A stretch of 64,000 nucleotides of DNA. Source: Methanoregulaceae archaeon PtaB.Bin056. GTDB taxonomy: Archaea > Halobacteriota > Methanomicrobia > Methanomicrobiales > Methanospirillaceae. A model generated the notes under the pieces. The model saw only the letters and a program-made list of their open reading frames with translations, was not told the DNA's origin and did no database searches. Numbering within the stretch: the first letter of the stretch is position 1; each line of letters starts with the position of its first letter. Below, piece by piece: positions 43,871 to 52,494 of the stretch. The DNA lies in NCBI GenBank assembly GCA_002067095.1, contig MVQD01000030.1, positions 1 through 64,000 of the forward strand, written 5' to 3'. Made by a program: the position numbers and the translations under genes.

Positions 43871-44590
43871 TCAGAACAGGAATGTCTCGTTGTCGCATCC
43901 CAGGTGCGGGAGGCCCCAGGGGAGGTGATGGCTCTGGTGCACGCATCGGAAATCAACTGCGTCAAGCGTGCCTGCAAGGTCGCATGCCTCCTGGTAGTTC
44001 ATGTGCTTTGGGACATGGAGGTGGGATGGGAGGAGCGCGTCCACGAAGAGGAGATCCACCCCAGTGAGCATCCTGGCGGTCTCTCCCGGGATCTGCGAGT
44101 TCGTGTCGGAGGTATACCCGATGCGCACGCCGTCGCCCTCGAGGAGAACCCCGCAGGTGTACGCAGGAGGGTGAGTGACAGGGAGGAACGTGCACGTGAG
44201 CCCGAAGAGGGAGAACCGAGAAAAGGCGGGTATGGGGTGGCGCTCTCCGGCAAGGAACCTGAAGATGCCTCCGCAATAGTCCATCACCGGCGGAGGCGCG
44301 TACACGACCGGTAATTTCTGGACCCTGTAGAACTCCCCGAACCCCATGAAGTGGTCATAGTGCCCGTGTGTCCAGAGTACGGCGTCGATGTGCGGAGAAC
44401 CCGTGGCAAGGAGCTGCTGGCGGAGGTCGGGGCCCGTCTCGATCAGGATGTGGCGGCCCCGGTACTCGACGAGCAGGGAGGTCCGGAGCCTCTGCAGGCC
44501 GTGGTCGTGCGCATAGGTGCACTGGGTGCAGGAGCACCCTACCCGTGGCGTCCCGATCGCATCACCCGTTCCCAGGAGGACGACCCTCAT
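43871..44590 (-). CDS. PhnP-like metallo-beta-lactamase-fold phosphodiesterase
   Basis: 239 residues. LLGTGDAIGTPRVGCSCTQC is the PhnP/Lipoate-protein-like start with its Cys pair, WTHGHYDHFMGFGEF the metal motif (HxHxDH), and VTHPPAYTCGVLLEG and YTSDTNSQIP the further His and Asp ligands. Relatives include PhnP (5-phosphoribosyl 1,2-cyclic phosphodiesterase) and PqqB-like enzymes; the substrate is open. It starts one base after the AAA ATPase stop, so the two are translated together. Confidence 0.82.
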   Translation of the reverse strand: MRVVLLGTGDAIGTPRVGCSCTQCTYAHDHGLQRLRTSLLVEYRGRHILIETGPDLRQQLLATGSPHIDAVLWTHGHYDHFMGFGEFYRVQKLPVVYAPPPVMDYCGGIFRFLAGERHPIPAFSRFSLFGLTCTFLPVTHPPAYTCGVLLEGDGVRIGYTSDTNSQIPGETARMLTGVDLLFVDALLPSHLHVPKHMNYQEACDLAGTLDAVDFRCVHQSHHLPWGLPHLGCDNETFLF

Positions 44591-44591
44591 C

Positions 44592-45869
44592 CTATGACAA
44601 CCAGTTCTGGGAACGGATGGTGTCCCTGTTCTTCACCACCGCGATGCCGCGCTCGATATCGGCGGCGTTGATGGCGTCCCGCCGCTCCATCAGCGAGGAG
44701 AGGAGTGCCTCCTTTATCATGATGCGGAGATCGGCCCCCGAGAACCCTTCCGTCCGGTCTGCGAGGTCCGGCAGGTCGTAGGTGCACTGCATGCCTGAAG
44801 AGACCTTCTCCAGGATCGACCGGCGCATCTCCCTGTCCGGGAGCCCGAACTCGACCACCTCGTCAAATCTCCGCCATGCTGCTTCATCGAGGAGCTGGGG
44901 ATGGTTCGTGGCCCCTATGAGGAGCACTCCGTGCCTGACCAGGCTCACCTGGTCGATGTTCTTCAGGAGAGAGTTGACCGCCCGCTTCATGGCGCCGTGG
45001 TCGTCGGCGACCCTGCTCTTGGCCACGAAGTCGAACTCGTCGATGAATAGGATGCAGGGAGAGAGGGCCTTTGCAAGGTCAAAGATCCGGTCGATGTTCT
45101 TTGAGGTCTCCCCGAGGTACTGGGAGGTGATCATGGAGAGTCGGACCTCGAGGAGGGGGAGGTGGAGTTTCCGGGCGAGCGCCAGCGCAAGTGAAGTCTT
45201 TCCCGTCCCCGGAGGGCCCACGAAGAGGAGTTTTCCCACCTCGTGGATCCGGTGCCGCCGGAGCACCTCCCGGTGTTTCCTTGCGACCTGGATCTTCCTG
45301 ATGATATTCACCTGGTCCGGTGTGCAGACAAGGTCGTCGTAGTCCTGCTCGACTTCCTCGGGCGCGCTCAGGATGATCAGGTCAAGAGCGCTCTTCAGCC
45401 GCTCGTCATCGGAGACAGCCTTCGCAAGCCGGGACTGGAGAAATACCCTGGTGTCCTCGACAGGTGGATTCTCCTGCCTGGCCTTCTCGTAGGAGACGTT
45501 CGTTGACTCGAACCGCTCGAAGAAGTAGGCCAAGGCGGGGTTCTTCTCGATGTAAGGCAGCCCGCCCTTTTTGAGGAACCAGCGCGCGGCAGGCTCAAGT
45601 GCCGTCAGCCTGATGCGCTGCCCGAACTCCTCGCAGGTGACCACCGGCGTCTGCTCCATCTTCCGGCAGGCATCGTCGATCCCAAGGCTCCTCCTGACCA
45701 TCCCCTCGCTTACGTGGAGGGGCCGCTTCACCTCCGCTGTGCCGTTGACCGCAAAAAGGTTCCTGCATTCGGGGGTCAGGTCATTTGCATCGAGGTCCTT
45801 GTGGGAGTTGAAGAGTTCTGCAGTGAGGAGGATCTCCATGAGCTTGAGGGTCTCGTCATCAGCAGCCAT
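44592..45869 (-). CDS. AAA-family ATPase, single AAA domain
   Basis: 425 residues. An N-terminal domain of about 210 residues is unlike the OB or CDC48-N domains I know. The AAA module has LLFVGPPGTGKTSLALALA (Walker A), ILFIDEFDFV (Walker B), LLIGATNHPQLLDEAAWRRF (sensor 1 and Arg finger region) and EGFSGADLRIMIKEALL (sensor 2). The pattern is close to the proteasomal/CDC48 class, and such proteins remodel or unfold partners. It is paired with the metallo-beta-lactamase gene and 44 bases from the facing promoter region of the map gene's end. Confidence 0.85.
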   Translation of the reverse strand: MAADDETLKLMEILLTAELFNSHKDLDANDLTPECRNLFAVNGTAEVKRPLHVSEGMVRRSLGIDDACRKMEQTPVVTCEEFGQRIRLTALEPAARWFLKKGGLPYIEKNPALAYFFERFESTNVSYEKARQENPPVEDTRVFLQSRLAKAVSDDERLKSALDLIILSAPEEVEQDYDDLVCTPDQVNIIRKIQVARKHREVLRRHRIHEVGKLLFVGPPGTGKTSLALALARKLHLPLLEVRLSMITSQYLGETSKNIDRIFDLAKALSPCILFIDEFDFVAKSRVADDHGAMKRAVNSLLKNIDQVSLVRHGVLLIGATNHPQLLDEAAWRRFDEVVEFGLPDREMRRSILEKVSSGMQCTYDLPDLADRTEGFSGADLRIMIKEALLSSLMERRDAINAADIERGIAVVKNRDTIRSQNWLS

Positions 45870-45913
45870 TTCTGTAACTTTTACTATTTTTCCTGGAATT
45901 GTTTAAGGGTATC

Positions 45914-46789
45914 TCATGCGGTGGTGACCAGGCACCCGTCATTCGTGACGATCAGCGTATGCTCGGCCTGTGAAACGAGGGAGCCGGGGACATCTGAGAG
46001 GACCGGGTAGGCGCGTATCACCTGTGACCGGGCAAGGGCAGAGAGGGCGAGGTCGAGTTTATCTCCCGATATCCATCTCCTGGAGAACGGCAACCCCCTG
46101 CGCGGCCGTATCTCTTCAAGCACCCGGCGGGCGGATGGCAGTCTCACCGGCTTTACTCCGAGTTGCTGGTAGATCTCGGTGCGGGTTTTCTCGGACACCT
46201 GCCCGGTGCCGGTACTGGCGAAGGGCTCGATGGCAAAGACCATCCCTTCCTCGAGGACTGCTCCACCCTTATAGCGGATATTAGGGATGTTTGGGGGGGT
46301 ATGGATCCTGTACCTGTCGAGGCCGTGGCCGGTGAGGTTGGCGACCGGCCGAAACCCGCGGGACTCTATCTCCGCGTGGATTGCCGAACCGAGTTCGCCG
46401 ACGCTAACGCCGGGAGCGACCATCGATATCGCGGCTTCGAGGCCGCGGGCCGACGCTTCGAGGAGGAGGGGGTGGTCTCCGAGGTCAACAGTCACCGCGG
46501 TGTCGGCAATGTAGCCGTCCAGGTGCACGCCGAGGTCGAGCTTGACCACGTCCCCTTCTGAAAAGACCCTCTCGTCATCCCGTGATGCGGTATCGTGCGC
46601 CGCGTCCTCGTTGAGGGAGACATTGAGGGGAAATGCAAGGCCGGCACCGGCATCCTGCACCAGCCCCTCGATCTTCTCCACCACGGCGAGATACGAGGCC
46701 CCCACCCGGATCTCACCCGCGCCAATTTCACGTATCGACGAGGCTATCCTTCCTGCCTCGATGTACAGGTCCATCACGTCGTCTTTCAT
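45914..46789 (-). CDS. map: Methionine aminopeptidase, type II
   Basis: 291 residues of M24A type. Metal ligands appear in VKLDLGVHLDGYIADTAVTV (Asp pair), LTGHGLDRYRIHTPP (His) and the late Glu in FAIEPFAST and EHTLIVTNDGCLV. The helical insertion after the central His marks type II. It removes initiator Met from new proteins. ATG at 46789 has GAGG 6 bases ahead; a GTG at 46801 overlaps the upstream stop by GTGA. It follows another M24 peptidase gene in the same run. Confidence 0.94.
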   Translation of the reverse strand: MKDDVMDLYIEAGRIASSIREIGAGEIRVGASYLAVVEKIEGLVQDAGAGLAFPLNVSLNEDAAHDTASRDDERVFSEGDVVKLDLGVHLDGYIADTAVTVDLGDHPLLLEASARGLEAAISMVAPGVSVGELGSAIHAEIESRGFRPVANLTGHGLDRYRIHTPPNIPNIRYKGGAVLEEGMVFAIEPFASTGTGQVSEKTRTEIYQQLGVKPVRLPSARRVLEEIRPRRGLPFSRRWISGDKLDLALSALARSQVIRAYPVLSDVPGSLVSQAEHTLIVTNDGCLVTTA

Positions 46790-46797
46790 TTTCTGCC

Positions 46798-47925
46798 TCA
46801 CAGTACCAGCTCGCGGGGGTAACGGGTCAGGGTAAAAAACCCCCCGTTCCCGATGACCCCTATGTTCTCAAGCCGGACACCCCCGGTCCCGGGCATGTAC
46901 AGGCCGGGTTCGTTCGTGACCACGTTGCCTTGCACGAGCACCTCGCCAGAGGGCCCGAGACTCGGGACTTCATGGACCTCGAGGCCGACGCCGTGCCCGA
47001 GGTTGTGGACAAAGCCCGAGCTCCCGGTCCCGTACCCAAGATCCGCGAAGAAGTCAACCACAGCCCTGTAGACCTCTTCGCCGGTTACGCCCGGGCGTAT
47101 CCGCGCTGCTGCGAGATCCTGGGCCTCCCTGACAGCCTCAAACATATCGCGGATGTCAGGAGAAGGCTCTCCCCTGCAGACCGTCCGGGTCATGTCGCTG
47201 TAATAGCCCGTCTGATCGTCCCTTGGGAAGATGTCGATGACGATCGGTTCATCCGCCTTCAATGCCCCCTCTCCCCTGATATGGGGGAATGCGGTCTCTT
47301 CCCCGCAGGAAACGATGGTATCAGCGGGGGTGCACCCTTTCTTAAGGAGGACCTGGTGCATGGCTGCCCGGACCATCCCGGAAGTGAGGGGGACCGCGCC
47401 CCGGGAGAGGAGACCCGACTTTATCCCGGCTTTCCTGATCATCGCGATCCCGGTTTCCATGGCCTCCTCGGTAGCCGCCTGCACCTGCCTGATCCTCCCG
47501 ACCTCCCACTCGCTTTTTCTTGCCCGCATCGCAACAAGCGCAGTCCGGTCGATCTCGACTGAGACCAGTGAGGAGAGTTCCTTTGCGAGGGCGTACGGGA
47601 AGTGCGGCGGGACCAGCACCCTGCCCTGCACCAGGCCTGCGATCATCCTTGCAAGTGCCCTCCACCGGTCCTTCTCCTCTTCCAGTATCCCGAGCAGCCC
47701 CGCCTCTGCCCGTGTCATCACCGCGGCGGTTGATTCTCTCCTTGCCCGCTCATACTCCATCTGCGATACCACGACCGTCCCCTGCTCCCCGGGCTTTTTG
47801 ACGTATACGATGGGATCAGTGGTGGAAAACATGGTGAGGTAGCGTATATCGGCGTCCTGTGATGAGCCGAAGGCCACATAGGCCGCCGATCCGCTCCTTT
47901 GGATCGCCTCTTCGAGCGCATCCAT
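46798..47925 (-). CDS. M24 family Xaa-Pro peptidase (PepQ-like)
   Basis: 375 residues: a creatinase-like N-terminal domain of about 150 residues, then the pita-bread domain with [57 protein letters not shown] and [10 protein letters not shown], which together supply the five metal ligands. Xaa-Pro peptidases cut off the residue before proline in small peptides. Its TGA shares bases with the GTG of map, so two metal peptidases of the same superfamily are made from one transcript. Confidence 0.9.
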   Translation of the reverse strand: MDALEEAIQRSGSAAYVAFGSSQDADIRYLTMFSTTDPIVYVKKPGEQGTVVVSQMEYERARRESTAAVMTRAEAGLLGILEEEKDRWRALARMIAGLVQGRVLVPPHFPYALAKELSSLVSVEIDRTALVAMRARKSEWEVGRIRQVQAATEEAMETGIAMIRKAGIKSGLLSRGAVPLTSGMVRAAMHQVLLKKGCTPADTIVSCGEETAFPHIRGEGALKADEPIVIDIFPRDDQTGYYSDMTRTVCRGEPSPDIRDMFEAVREAQDLAAARIRPGVTGEEVYRAVVDFFADLGYGTGSSGFVHNLGHGVGLEVHEVPSLGPSGEVLVQGNVVTNEPGLYMPGTGGVRLENIGVIGNGGFFTLTRYPRELVL

Positions 47926-47986
47926 ATGCCACCATTATTGGAGCCGATCCCACAAGTACTTTTATGATAGCGCTGACATTTCTGTA

Positions 47987-48244
47987 ATGGACGAGGCCAC
48001 CAAAGAGCAGTTAAAGTGGAAATTTTACCGCCTGGCAATTCTCCTCAACGCGATAATCCTGCTTGTCGCCCTGGGTGTGATTGCGCTCCTGAAACTGAAG
48101 GAACCCTATGCCGTTCCCGCCGGAGCCGCGCTTCTTCTCATGGCCCTCGGACTTGCGGTCTACTTCAGGGGCCAGTATGTTTTCACCAAGAGATGGCTTG
48201 ATGCGCAGGTCTCGCAGGAACCCGACCGGGAGCAGAGTCCATGA
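47987..48244 (+). CDS. Small two-helix membrane protein
   Basis: 85 residues that I do not recognise. Two membrane helices are clear (LAILLNAIILLVALGVIALL and AVPAGAALLLMALGLAVYF) joined by a short KLKEPY turn, with a positively charged tail. The stop overlaps the ATG of the winged-helix gene by 4 bases, so the two are translated together. A membrane protein linked with a DNA-binding protein suggests a sensor-regulator pair, which is inference. Confidence 0.7.
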   Translation: MDEATKEQLKWKFYRLAILLNAIILLVALGVIALLKLKEPYAVPAGAALLLMALGLAVYFRGQYVFTKRWLDAQVSQEPDREQSP

Positions 48245-48531
48245 TTGGGAAGGTGAAGGGCGAGATCGAGCTGATGCACCGGCACATCCAGGTCCTGCGG
48301 ACCGTGGTCGCGCACCAGCCGATCGGCATCATGAAGCTCTCGGAGCTGATGGACCTTCCTTTCCACAGGATCCGCTACTCTCTCAGGGTGCTGGAGCAGC
48401 TCGGCTACATCCGTGCGTCCCCTTCCGGGGCGGTGGCGACTCCCCAGAGCGAGGAACTTCTCGCAAGCCTGGACCAGGAACTCGGCGAGATGATTGCGCT
48501 TCTCGAGAGCATGAGGCATCAGGGGGACTGA
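48241..48531 (+). CDS. Small winged-helix transcription regulator
   Basis: 96 residues. IELMHRHIQVLRTVVAHQP leads into IMKLSELMDLPFHRIRYSLR and VLEQLGYIRASPSGAVATPQ, a winged helix of the type annotated as predicted archaeal regulators. The C-terminal helix may be used for dimer formation. It overlaps the upstream membrane protein gene by ATGA. No target can be named. Confidence 0.75.
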   Translation: MIGKVKGEIELMHRHIQVLRTVVAHQPIGIMKLSELMDLPFHRIRYSLRVLEQLGYIRASPSGAVATPQSEELLASLDQELGEMIALLESMRHQGD

Positions 48532-48628
48532 TCTGGCGGATGCGCTCCTGATTCCCCGCCACGCCGGGGCACGGAATTCCGCTACCTTTAACACCGAAGG
48601 CGGCAACCTATATTGGCACATCGGGTGT

Positions 48629-48701
48629 GCCGCCATAACTCAGTTGGTAGAGTGGCTGGCTGTTAACCAGCATGTCACAGGTTCGAGTCCTGTTGGCGGC
48701 G
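48629..48701 (+). tRNA. tRNA-Asn(GTT)
   Basis: Acceptor GCCGCCA pairs with TGGCGGC, anticodon loop CTGTTAA gives GTT, and the T arm is ACAGG-TTCGAGT-CCTGT. Discriminator G; no CCA encoded, no intron. Confidence 0.95.
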
Positions 48702-48714
48702 TTTTTTCTTCCAG

Positions 48715-48789
48715 GGGCCCGTAGCTTAGTCCGGTCAGAGCGCCCGGCTCATAACCGGGCGGTCATGCGTTCAAATCGCATCGGGCCCA
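48715..48789 (+). tRNA. tRNA with CAT anticodon (elongator Met or Ile2)
   Basis: Acceptor GGGCCCG pairs with CGGGCCC, the anticodon loop CTCATAA gives CAT, and the T arm is ATGCG-TTCAAAT-CGCAT. The acceptor is almost the same as in the tRNA-Ile(GAT) at 62934-63007, which raises the chance that this is Ile2 whose C34 becomes agmatidine. The initiator type is excluded by the lack of its usual stem features. Confidence 0.9.
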
Positions 48790-48856
48790 CTTCCAAAGCC
48801 CCCACTTCCGGCGCCTTTACAAAGGTTAGTATGGGGGAAGGCCAAATCTCCCGGGT

Positions 48857-49885
48857 ATGAAGTGCCCCGTCTGCGGGGGTGAGTGTATCCGGGATGCGCC
48901 CGAGGTCATCGGGTCGCTCCCGTCTCTTTTCTCCCGGTGCAAGAGGTGCACATTCAGGGTTCTTGACAAGAGCGTTCCGCTCAGGGGACGGTACTTTGCG
49001 ACACCCTGCGAGTGCGGAAAACGGTTTATCGACGAGGTGTTCGCCCACCTCTACGTGATCATGGTGGAAGAGGGGATCTTCTCCGGAAACGAGCCGCTCA
49101 GGGCGGTGGGATCCCCTCTTCTCCACCCCGGCTTCTTCATGTCAAGCCCCCCGTTCCTCCCGCCGGATTCCCTTGTCCTCCTCTCGCCCCTCGTTACAGG
49201 ATCTGCCGCACAAAGGATGGTCCAGGAGGTGCCGGAGGTGCGCGGGGTGGTGAGGTCGGGGGATTTTGTCCCGGGCGCAACCGACCCGTCACTTGCCAAG
49301 CCCCCCCGCACCTATGAACTTCTCGCGGGGTGTGACGTGAGAGCGGGGGTCTTTCCCACCGGGGCCGGGCCGCTGGTCATCTATATCCAGCAGTCCCGGA
49401 TGCATATCGAGGTCCCGCGGCTCGAAAACCCCAAGATCACGTCCGTGGAACGCCACCTTGCCTCGCACAGCCCTGCGTGGTGCGTGGATGCATGCTCGGG
49501 GGCGGGAACCCTCGGCCTCTGCGCCGCCAGGCACGGCATACCCGGGGTGATCCTCAACGACGCATGGTACGCAGCCGCTTTCTGGTCCGCGACAAACCTC
49601 CAGGTGAACCGGATGTTCCTGCGTACCGGGGAGGTCCGGATGCGCTCGAACTTGGACACGATGCAAGAGCACCCAGTGAGGCAAGACCCGGTACTGGTCG
49701 CCGAGGCAACGGGAGAACAGTCGATCAGGGTGTACCATGGGGATTTTCGGCAACTCTGGAAGGTCCTGCCAGAAGAACCGGTCTGTGCGGTCCTCGACCT
49801 CTTCGAGAAATCGGACACCCGGAGAACCGGCGAGGCAGTCAGGGAATGGAAGAGCCGCGTCCCCGGCGAGGTATTTATCCCCTAG
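48857..49885 (+). CDS. Zinc-ribbon class I SAM methyltransferase, target unknown
   Basis: 342 residues. The N terminus has a zinc-ribbon-like CPVCGGEC and CKRCTFRV, then a further CECGKRF. The C-terminal half has WCVDACSGAGTLGLCAARHG (SAM loop), VILNDAWYAAAFWSATNL and YHGDFRQLWKVLP, so it is a Rossmann methyltransferase. The catalytic motif is not of the N6-adenine or N2-guanine type that I know, and no target can be named. It follows two tRNA genes and precedes SRP RNA. ATG at 48857 is clear. Confidence 0.72.
   Translation: MKCPVCGGECIRDAPEVIGSLPSLFSRCKRCTFRVLDKSVPLRGRYFATPCECGKRFIDEVFAHLYVIMVEEGIFSGNEPLRAVGSPLLHPGFFMSSPPFLPPDSLVLLSPLVTGSAAQRMVQEVPEVRGVVRSGDFVPGATDPSLAKPPRTYELLAGCDVRAGVFPTGAGPLVIYIQQSRMHIEVPRLENPKITSVERHLASHSPAWCVDACSGAGTLGLCAARHGIPGVILNDAWYAAAFWSATNLQVNRMFLRTGEVRMRSNLDTMQEHPVRQDPVLVAEATGEQSIRVYHGDFRQLWKVLPEEPVCAVLDLFEKSDTRRTGEAVREWKSRVPGEVFIP
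49872..49879 (+). promoter_or_regulatory. TATA box of SRP RNA
   Basis: TATTTATC lies 24 bases ahead of the predicted 5' end of the SRP RNA, inside the last codons of the methyltransferase gene. Confidence 0.55.
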
Positions 49886-49899
49886 GGTCGCCATATGGT

Positions 49900-50212
49900 A
49901 TGGGGACTAGCCCGGGTGGCCCGGCGTCACCTGTGACCCGAAACCGTCGGCATGCGGGGGGCGAAGTTCGGAGAAGGCGGTACCGGGTTGCCTGTGAACG
50001 GTACAGGCCGACGTTGAAACCTCGTCCCATGAGGTCGGTGGACAGGGATCCAAGCCCCGGAGGGGGCGGCGACCTGTTGTTGCGGGGACCGGTCCAGGCC
50101 CGGAAGGGAGCAGACTTACCGCAAACATTCGGCGCCCATGGGGTTGCGGGGCGGAGGAGGAATGTGCCTGGAAGAGGTAGCCGCGAGCCGCCGACCGAGA
50201 ACGTGTCCCCAT
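49900..50212 (+). ncRNA. ffs: SRP RNA (7S RNA)
   Basis: About 313 bases closed by ATGGGGAC (49900-49907) pairing with GTCCCCAT (50205-50212). The Alu-domain start includes GGTGGCCCGGCGTCACCTGT with CCGAAACC, and helix 8 carries GGTCCAGGCC and the GGAAGGGAGCAG tetraloop (50102-50113), the hallmark of archaeal SRP RNA, bound by SRP54. It is the scaffold of the signal recognition particle. Exact ends are inferred from the closing stem. Confidence 0.95.
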
Positions 50213-50231
50213 TCCCGCGGACTGTAGCGTT

Positions 50232-51179
50232 ATGTCAAAAGTCACTATTCTCGGAGCCACCGGAAACGTTGGCACTTTTTCTGCACACACCCTTGCAAGT
50301 ATCCCTTACGTGCACGAGATCCTCCTGCACGGGAGAGCCGGGCGCGAGAACCTGCTCTGCGGGATCACGCAGGACCTGGCCGACTCGTTCGCCGCATCCG
50401 GGCAGGCGGTAGACCTCTCCTGGACAACAGATCTGGGGGATGCCAGGGATTCCGACGTGGTGGTCTGCACGGCGGGGGTACCCCGGAGGCCGGGGCAGGA
50501 CCGCCTTGACCTTGCGCTTGAGAATGCCCGGATCGTCGCCGGGACGGCCAGGATAATCGGGAAGTGTGCCCCGCGCGCCATGATCCTGATGGTCACGAAC
50601 CCCGTCGATGTGATGACCTCGGTTGCCCTGAAATACTCAGGGATGCAGCCCAACCAGGTCTTTGGACTCGGAACACACCTTGACTCCATGCGGCTGAAAT
50701 CGCTCATCGCCAAGCATTTCCGCGTCCACGTGAGCGAGGTCCATACCCGCATCATCGGCGAGCACGGGGAATCCCTGGTACCGCTCTGGTCCGCAACCAC
50801 GATCGGGGGGATCCAGATCAGCAATCTCCCGGCGTTCTCGCGGCTGCCAATGGAGGAGATGGTTGCGACAGTCAGGTCGAGCGGCGAGAAGATCATACGG
50901 AACAAGGGGGCAACGGTATACGGTCCGGGCGAGGCAATCGCCACCCTCGTGCGGACGGTGCTCGGCAACGAGGACCGTATTCTCACGGTCTCTGCCTATA
51001 TAAGGAGCGAGGTGCACGACATAGGGGACGTGTGCATCGGTGTCCCTGCAAGGATAAACCGGAGCGGTGTCTTCCCGGTCCCGATAAAGATCGCGGAAGA
51101 CGAGGTAACACAGTTCAGGGAATCGGTTGAGAAGATACGCGCCATCACGCAGGCAATACTGCAGAAATTGCAGGAATAA
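50232..51179 (+). CDS. mdh: Malate dehydrogenase
   Basis: 315 residues of the LDH/MDH family. The cofactor loop is VTILGATGNVGTFSA, substrate-binding Arg residues are in CTAGVPRRPGQDRLDLALE, MVTNPVDVMT holds the Asn and Asp, and TRIIGEHGESLVPLW holds the catalytic His. The GATGNVG loop with a following HGRAG (Gly-Arg rather than Asp) suggests NADP-leaning use, as in methanogen enzymes. The gene is 20 bases after the SRP RNA. It supports the incomplete reductive TCA route of methanogens. Confidence 0.9.
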   Translation: MSKVTILGATGNVGTFSAHTLASIPYVHEILLHGRAGRENLLCGITQDLADSFAASGQAVDLSWTTDLGDARDSDVVVCTAGVPRRPGQDRLDLALENARIVAGTARIIGKCAPRAMILMVTNPVDVMTSVALKYSGMQPNQVFGLGTHLDSMRLKSLIAKHFRVHVSEVHTRIIGEHGESLVPLWSATTIGGIQISNLPAFSRLPMEEMVATVRSSGEKIIRNKGATVYGPGEAIATLVRTVLGNEDRILTVSAYIRSEVHDIGDVCIGVPARINRSGVFPVPIKIAEDEVTQFRESVEKIRAITQAILQKLQE

Positions 51180-51235
51180 AAAAAATGAGTATTCCTCCCT
51201 CTCCATGCAGCGGCATGGACCGGAGCGGGACTCCT

Positions 51236-51493
51236 TCAGGTAAGGGTCAGTTCTACGATCTCAGCGCGCTCAACACCGGGGATCTTCTGGATCTCGGCTT
51301 CCACCGCGTCGCTTTCACCGCCGGCATCATTGACGATCGCGGCAACCTTGAGGGCTTTTAAGCCAAACCCGATAGGCTCTTCGCGGATGTCCCGGACCGA
51401 CGGGACCTTCCCCTGGATCTCTCTCTTCAAGGCCACAAGGTCCACTTCCGGGGACTCCGGCATGACCTTCAGGATTATGGCTACAGTGCCCAT
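51236..51493 (-). CDS. ef1b: Elongation factor 1-beta
   Basis: 85 residues. GTVAIILKVMPESPEVDLVA, then IGFGLKALKVAAIVNDAGG and IPGVERAEIVELTLT, are typical of archaeal EF-1-beta, the guanine-exchange factor for EF-1-alpha. It ends a leftward run that begins with mfnE and the zinc ribbon gene (3-base gap to the latter). No EF-1-alpha gene is in the window. Confidence 0.95.
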   Translation of the reverse strand: MGTVAIILKVMPESPEVDLVALKREIQGKVPSVRDIREEPIGFGLKALKVAAIVNDAGGESDAVEAEIQKIPGVERAEIVELTLT

Positions 51494-51496
51494 TGA

Positions 51497-51658
51497 TCAG
51501 GGCCCCCCGAACCCGCATTTCGGGCACGTATAGGGGATGCTCTGCTCGCGGCACCGGTAGCATCTCCTGATCTGGTAATCGCATCTCGGGCATCCGAACT
51601 CGGTGGCGCCCGGTTCGGCCAGGGGTGAACTGCATGATGTGCACTTTCTGATCGGCAT
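51497..51658 (-). CDS. Small zinc-ribbon protein (HVO_2753-like)
   Basis: 53 residues with four CxxC knuckles (CTSC, CPRC, CYRC, CPKC), so it binds two zinc ions. It matches the archaeal small zinc-finger family often placed next to EF-1-beta. An ATG at 51658 is preceded by CAGGAGGG, a good ribosome-binding site; a longer start at 51685 is less likely. A role in RNA binding or stress response is suggested by related proteins. Confidence 0.88.
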   Translation of the reverse strand: MPIRKCTSCSSPLAEPGATEFGCPRCDYQIRRCYRCREQSIPYTCPKCGFGGP

Positions 51659-51681
51659 GAAACCCTCCTGATTGAATGTTC

Positions 51682-52299
51682 TCATATATTCTCTTCTGAA
51701 ACACTAAAAAACCCAATGGTCGTACCGATGGTGGAAACTCCTGTGAGCGCCGCCTTGATCCTGTCGGGGTGCCTCCCGGAGACGACCAGCGCGGGGACCT
51801 GGCGGGCGAGGACGAACGGGAGGAAGCAGGGGTCAACATCATCCGTCACAACGGGTGACCCTATGGAAGGGCAGAGCCGGCCCCCGGAACGGATCCCGTC
51901 CACTGATTTGAGCAGGACAAGGGGGAGGCGCAGGGTGTGCGCACACCACGCCGCAATCGTATCGGAAGTCACCTCCCAGCGGTGGGGGAGGGGGTCCTTG
52001 GCCCTGAGCAGGCAGTAGGGAAGAAGGACCTCTGGGCGGTCCGGGATGTCAAGCGCGGTGGTGGCAGGAAGGCCGAACGAGGAGAGGTACCACCCGTACT
52101 GCTCCATCGCCGCGATAGCCATCCAGTGAGCCGCGGAGCCGTTGACCGGGCACTCTCTCACCAGGTCTGCAAATGCGCCCCCTCCCGGGACAACAAGGAC
52201 CGGGAGGCCAAGGTCCAGGAGGTGGGAGCAGATCTCCCCCGCACAGTCATGGAGGCTTCCGCCGATCTTCAGCACGACTGGGGGGCACACGGGAGGCAT
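51682..52299 (-). CDS. mfnE: Methanofuran kinase MfnE
   Basis: 205 residues of the amino-acid kinase family. VVLKIGGSLHDC is the phosphate loop, LVVPGGGAFADLVRECP and AHWMAIAAMEQYGW follow, and VTSDTIAAWCAHTLRLPLVL and VVSGRHPDRIKAAL are close to M. jannaschii MJ0458. MfnE phosphorylates (5-(aminomethyl)furan-3-yl)methyl phosphate with ATP to the diphosphate used in methanofuran synthesis. Methanofuran takes up CO2 in the first step of methanogenesis. It lies just upstream of the zinc ribbon and EF-1-beta genes. Confidence 0.82.
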   Translation of the reverse strand: MPPVCPPVVLKIGGSLHDCAGEICSHLLDLGLPVLVVPGGGAFADLVRECPVNGSAAHWMAIAAMEQYGWYLSSFGLPATTALDIPDRPEVLLPYCLLRAKDPLPHRWEVTSDTIAAWCAHTLRLPLVLLKSVDGIRSGGRLCPSIGSPVVTDDVDPCFLPFVLARQVPALVVSGRHPDRIKAALTGVSTIGTTIGFFSVSEENI

Positions 52300-52395
52300 A
52301 TGCTCTTTTTTTAGAAAAATCGCACCCGCGATTTCCTATGAAAATACACTGATTTTTTCATTCTTCTGGCCTGATGCGGAACGCATCATGCTTTT

Positions 52396-52445
52396 TTTCA
52401 TTCTGTATGCATGTGTCTTGATAAGAATCATGCGGTTTTTTAATT
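52396..52445 (+). repeat. Dispersed intergenic repeat, copy 2
   Basis: Aligns without gaps to 43301-43350, with 39 of 50 bases identical. It is preceded by two hairpins, AAATCGC-ACCC-GCGATTT (52317-52334) and TGATGCG-GAA-CGCATCA (52372-52388). The terminal T6 run is followed by AATTG and may serve as TATA box for the gene at 52495. Confidence 0.6.
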
Positions 52446-52494
52446 GAATGCATTTCAGCAGATTAATACCTCCCTTCCCTCCCACCTTCCTGGC

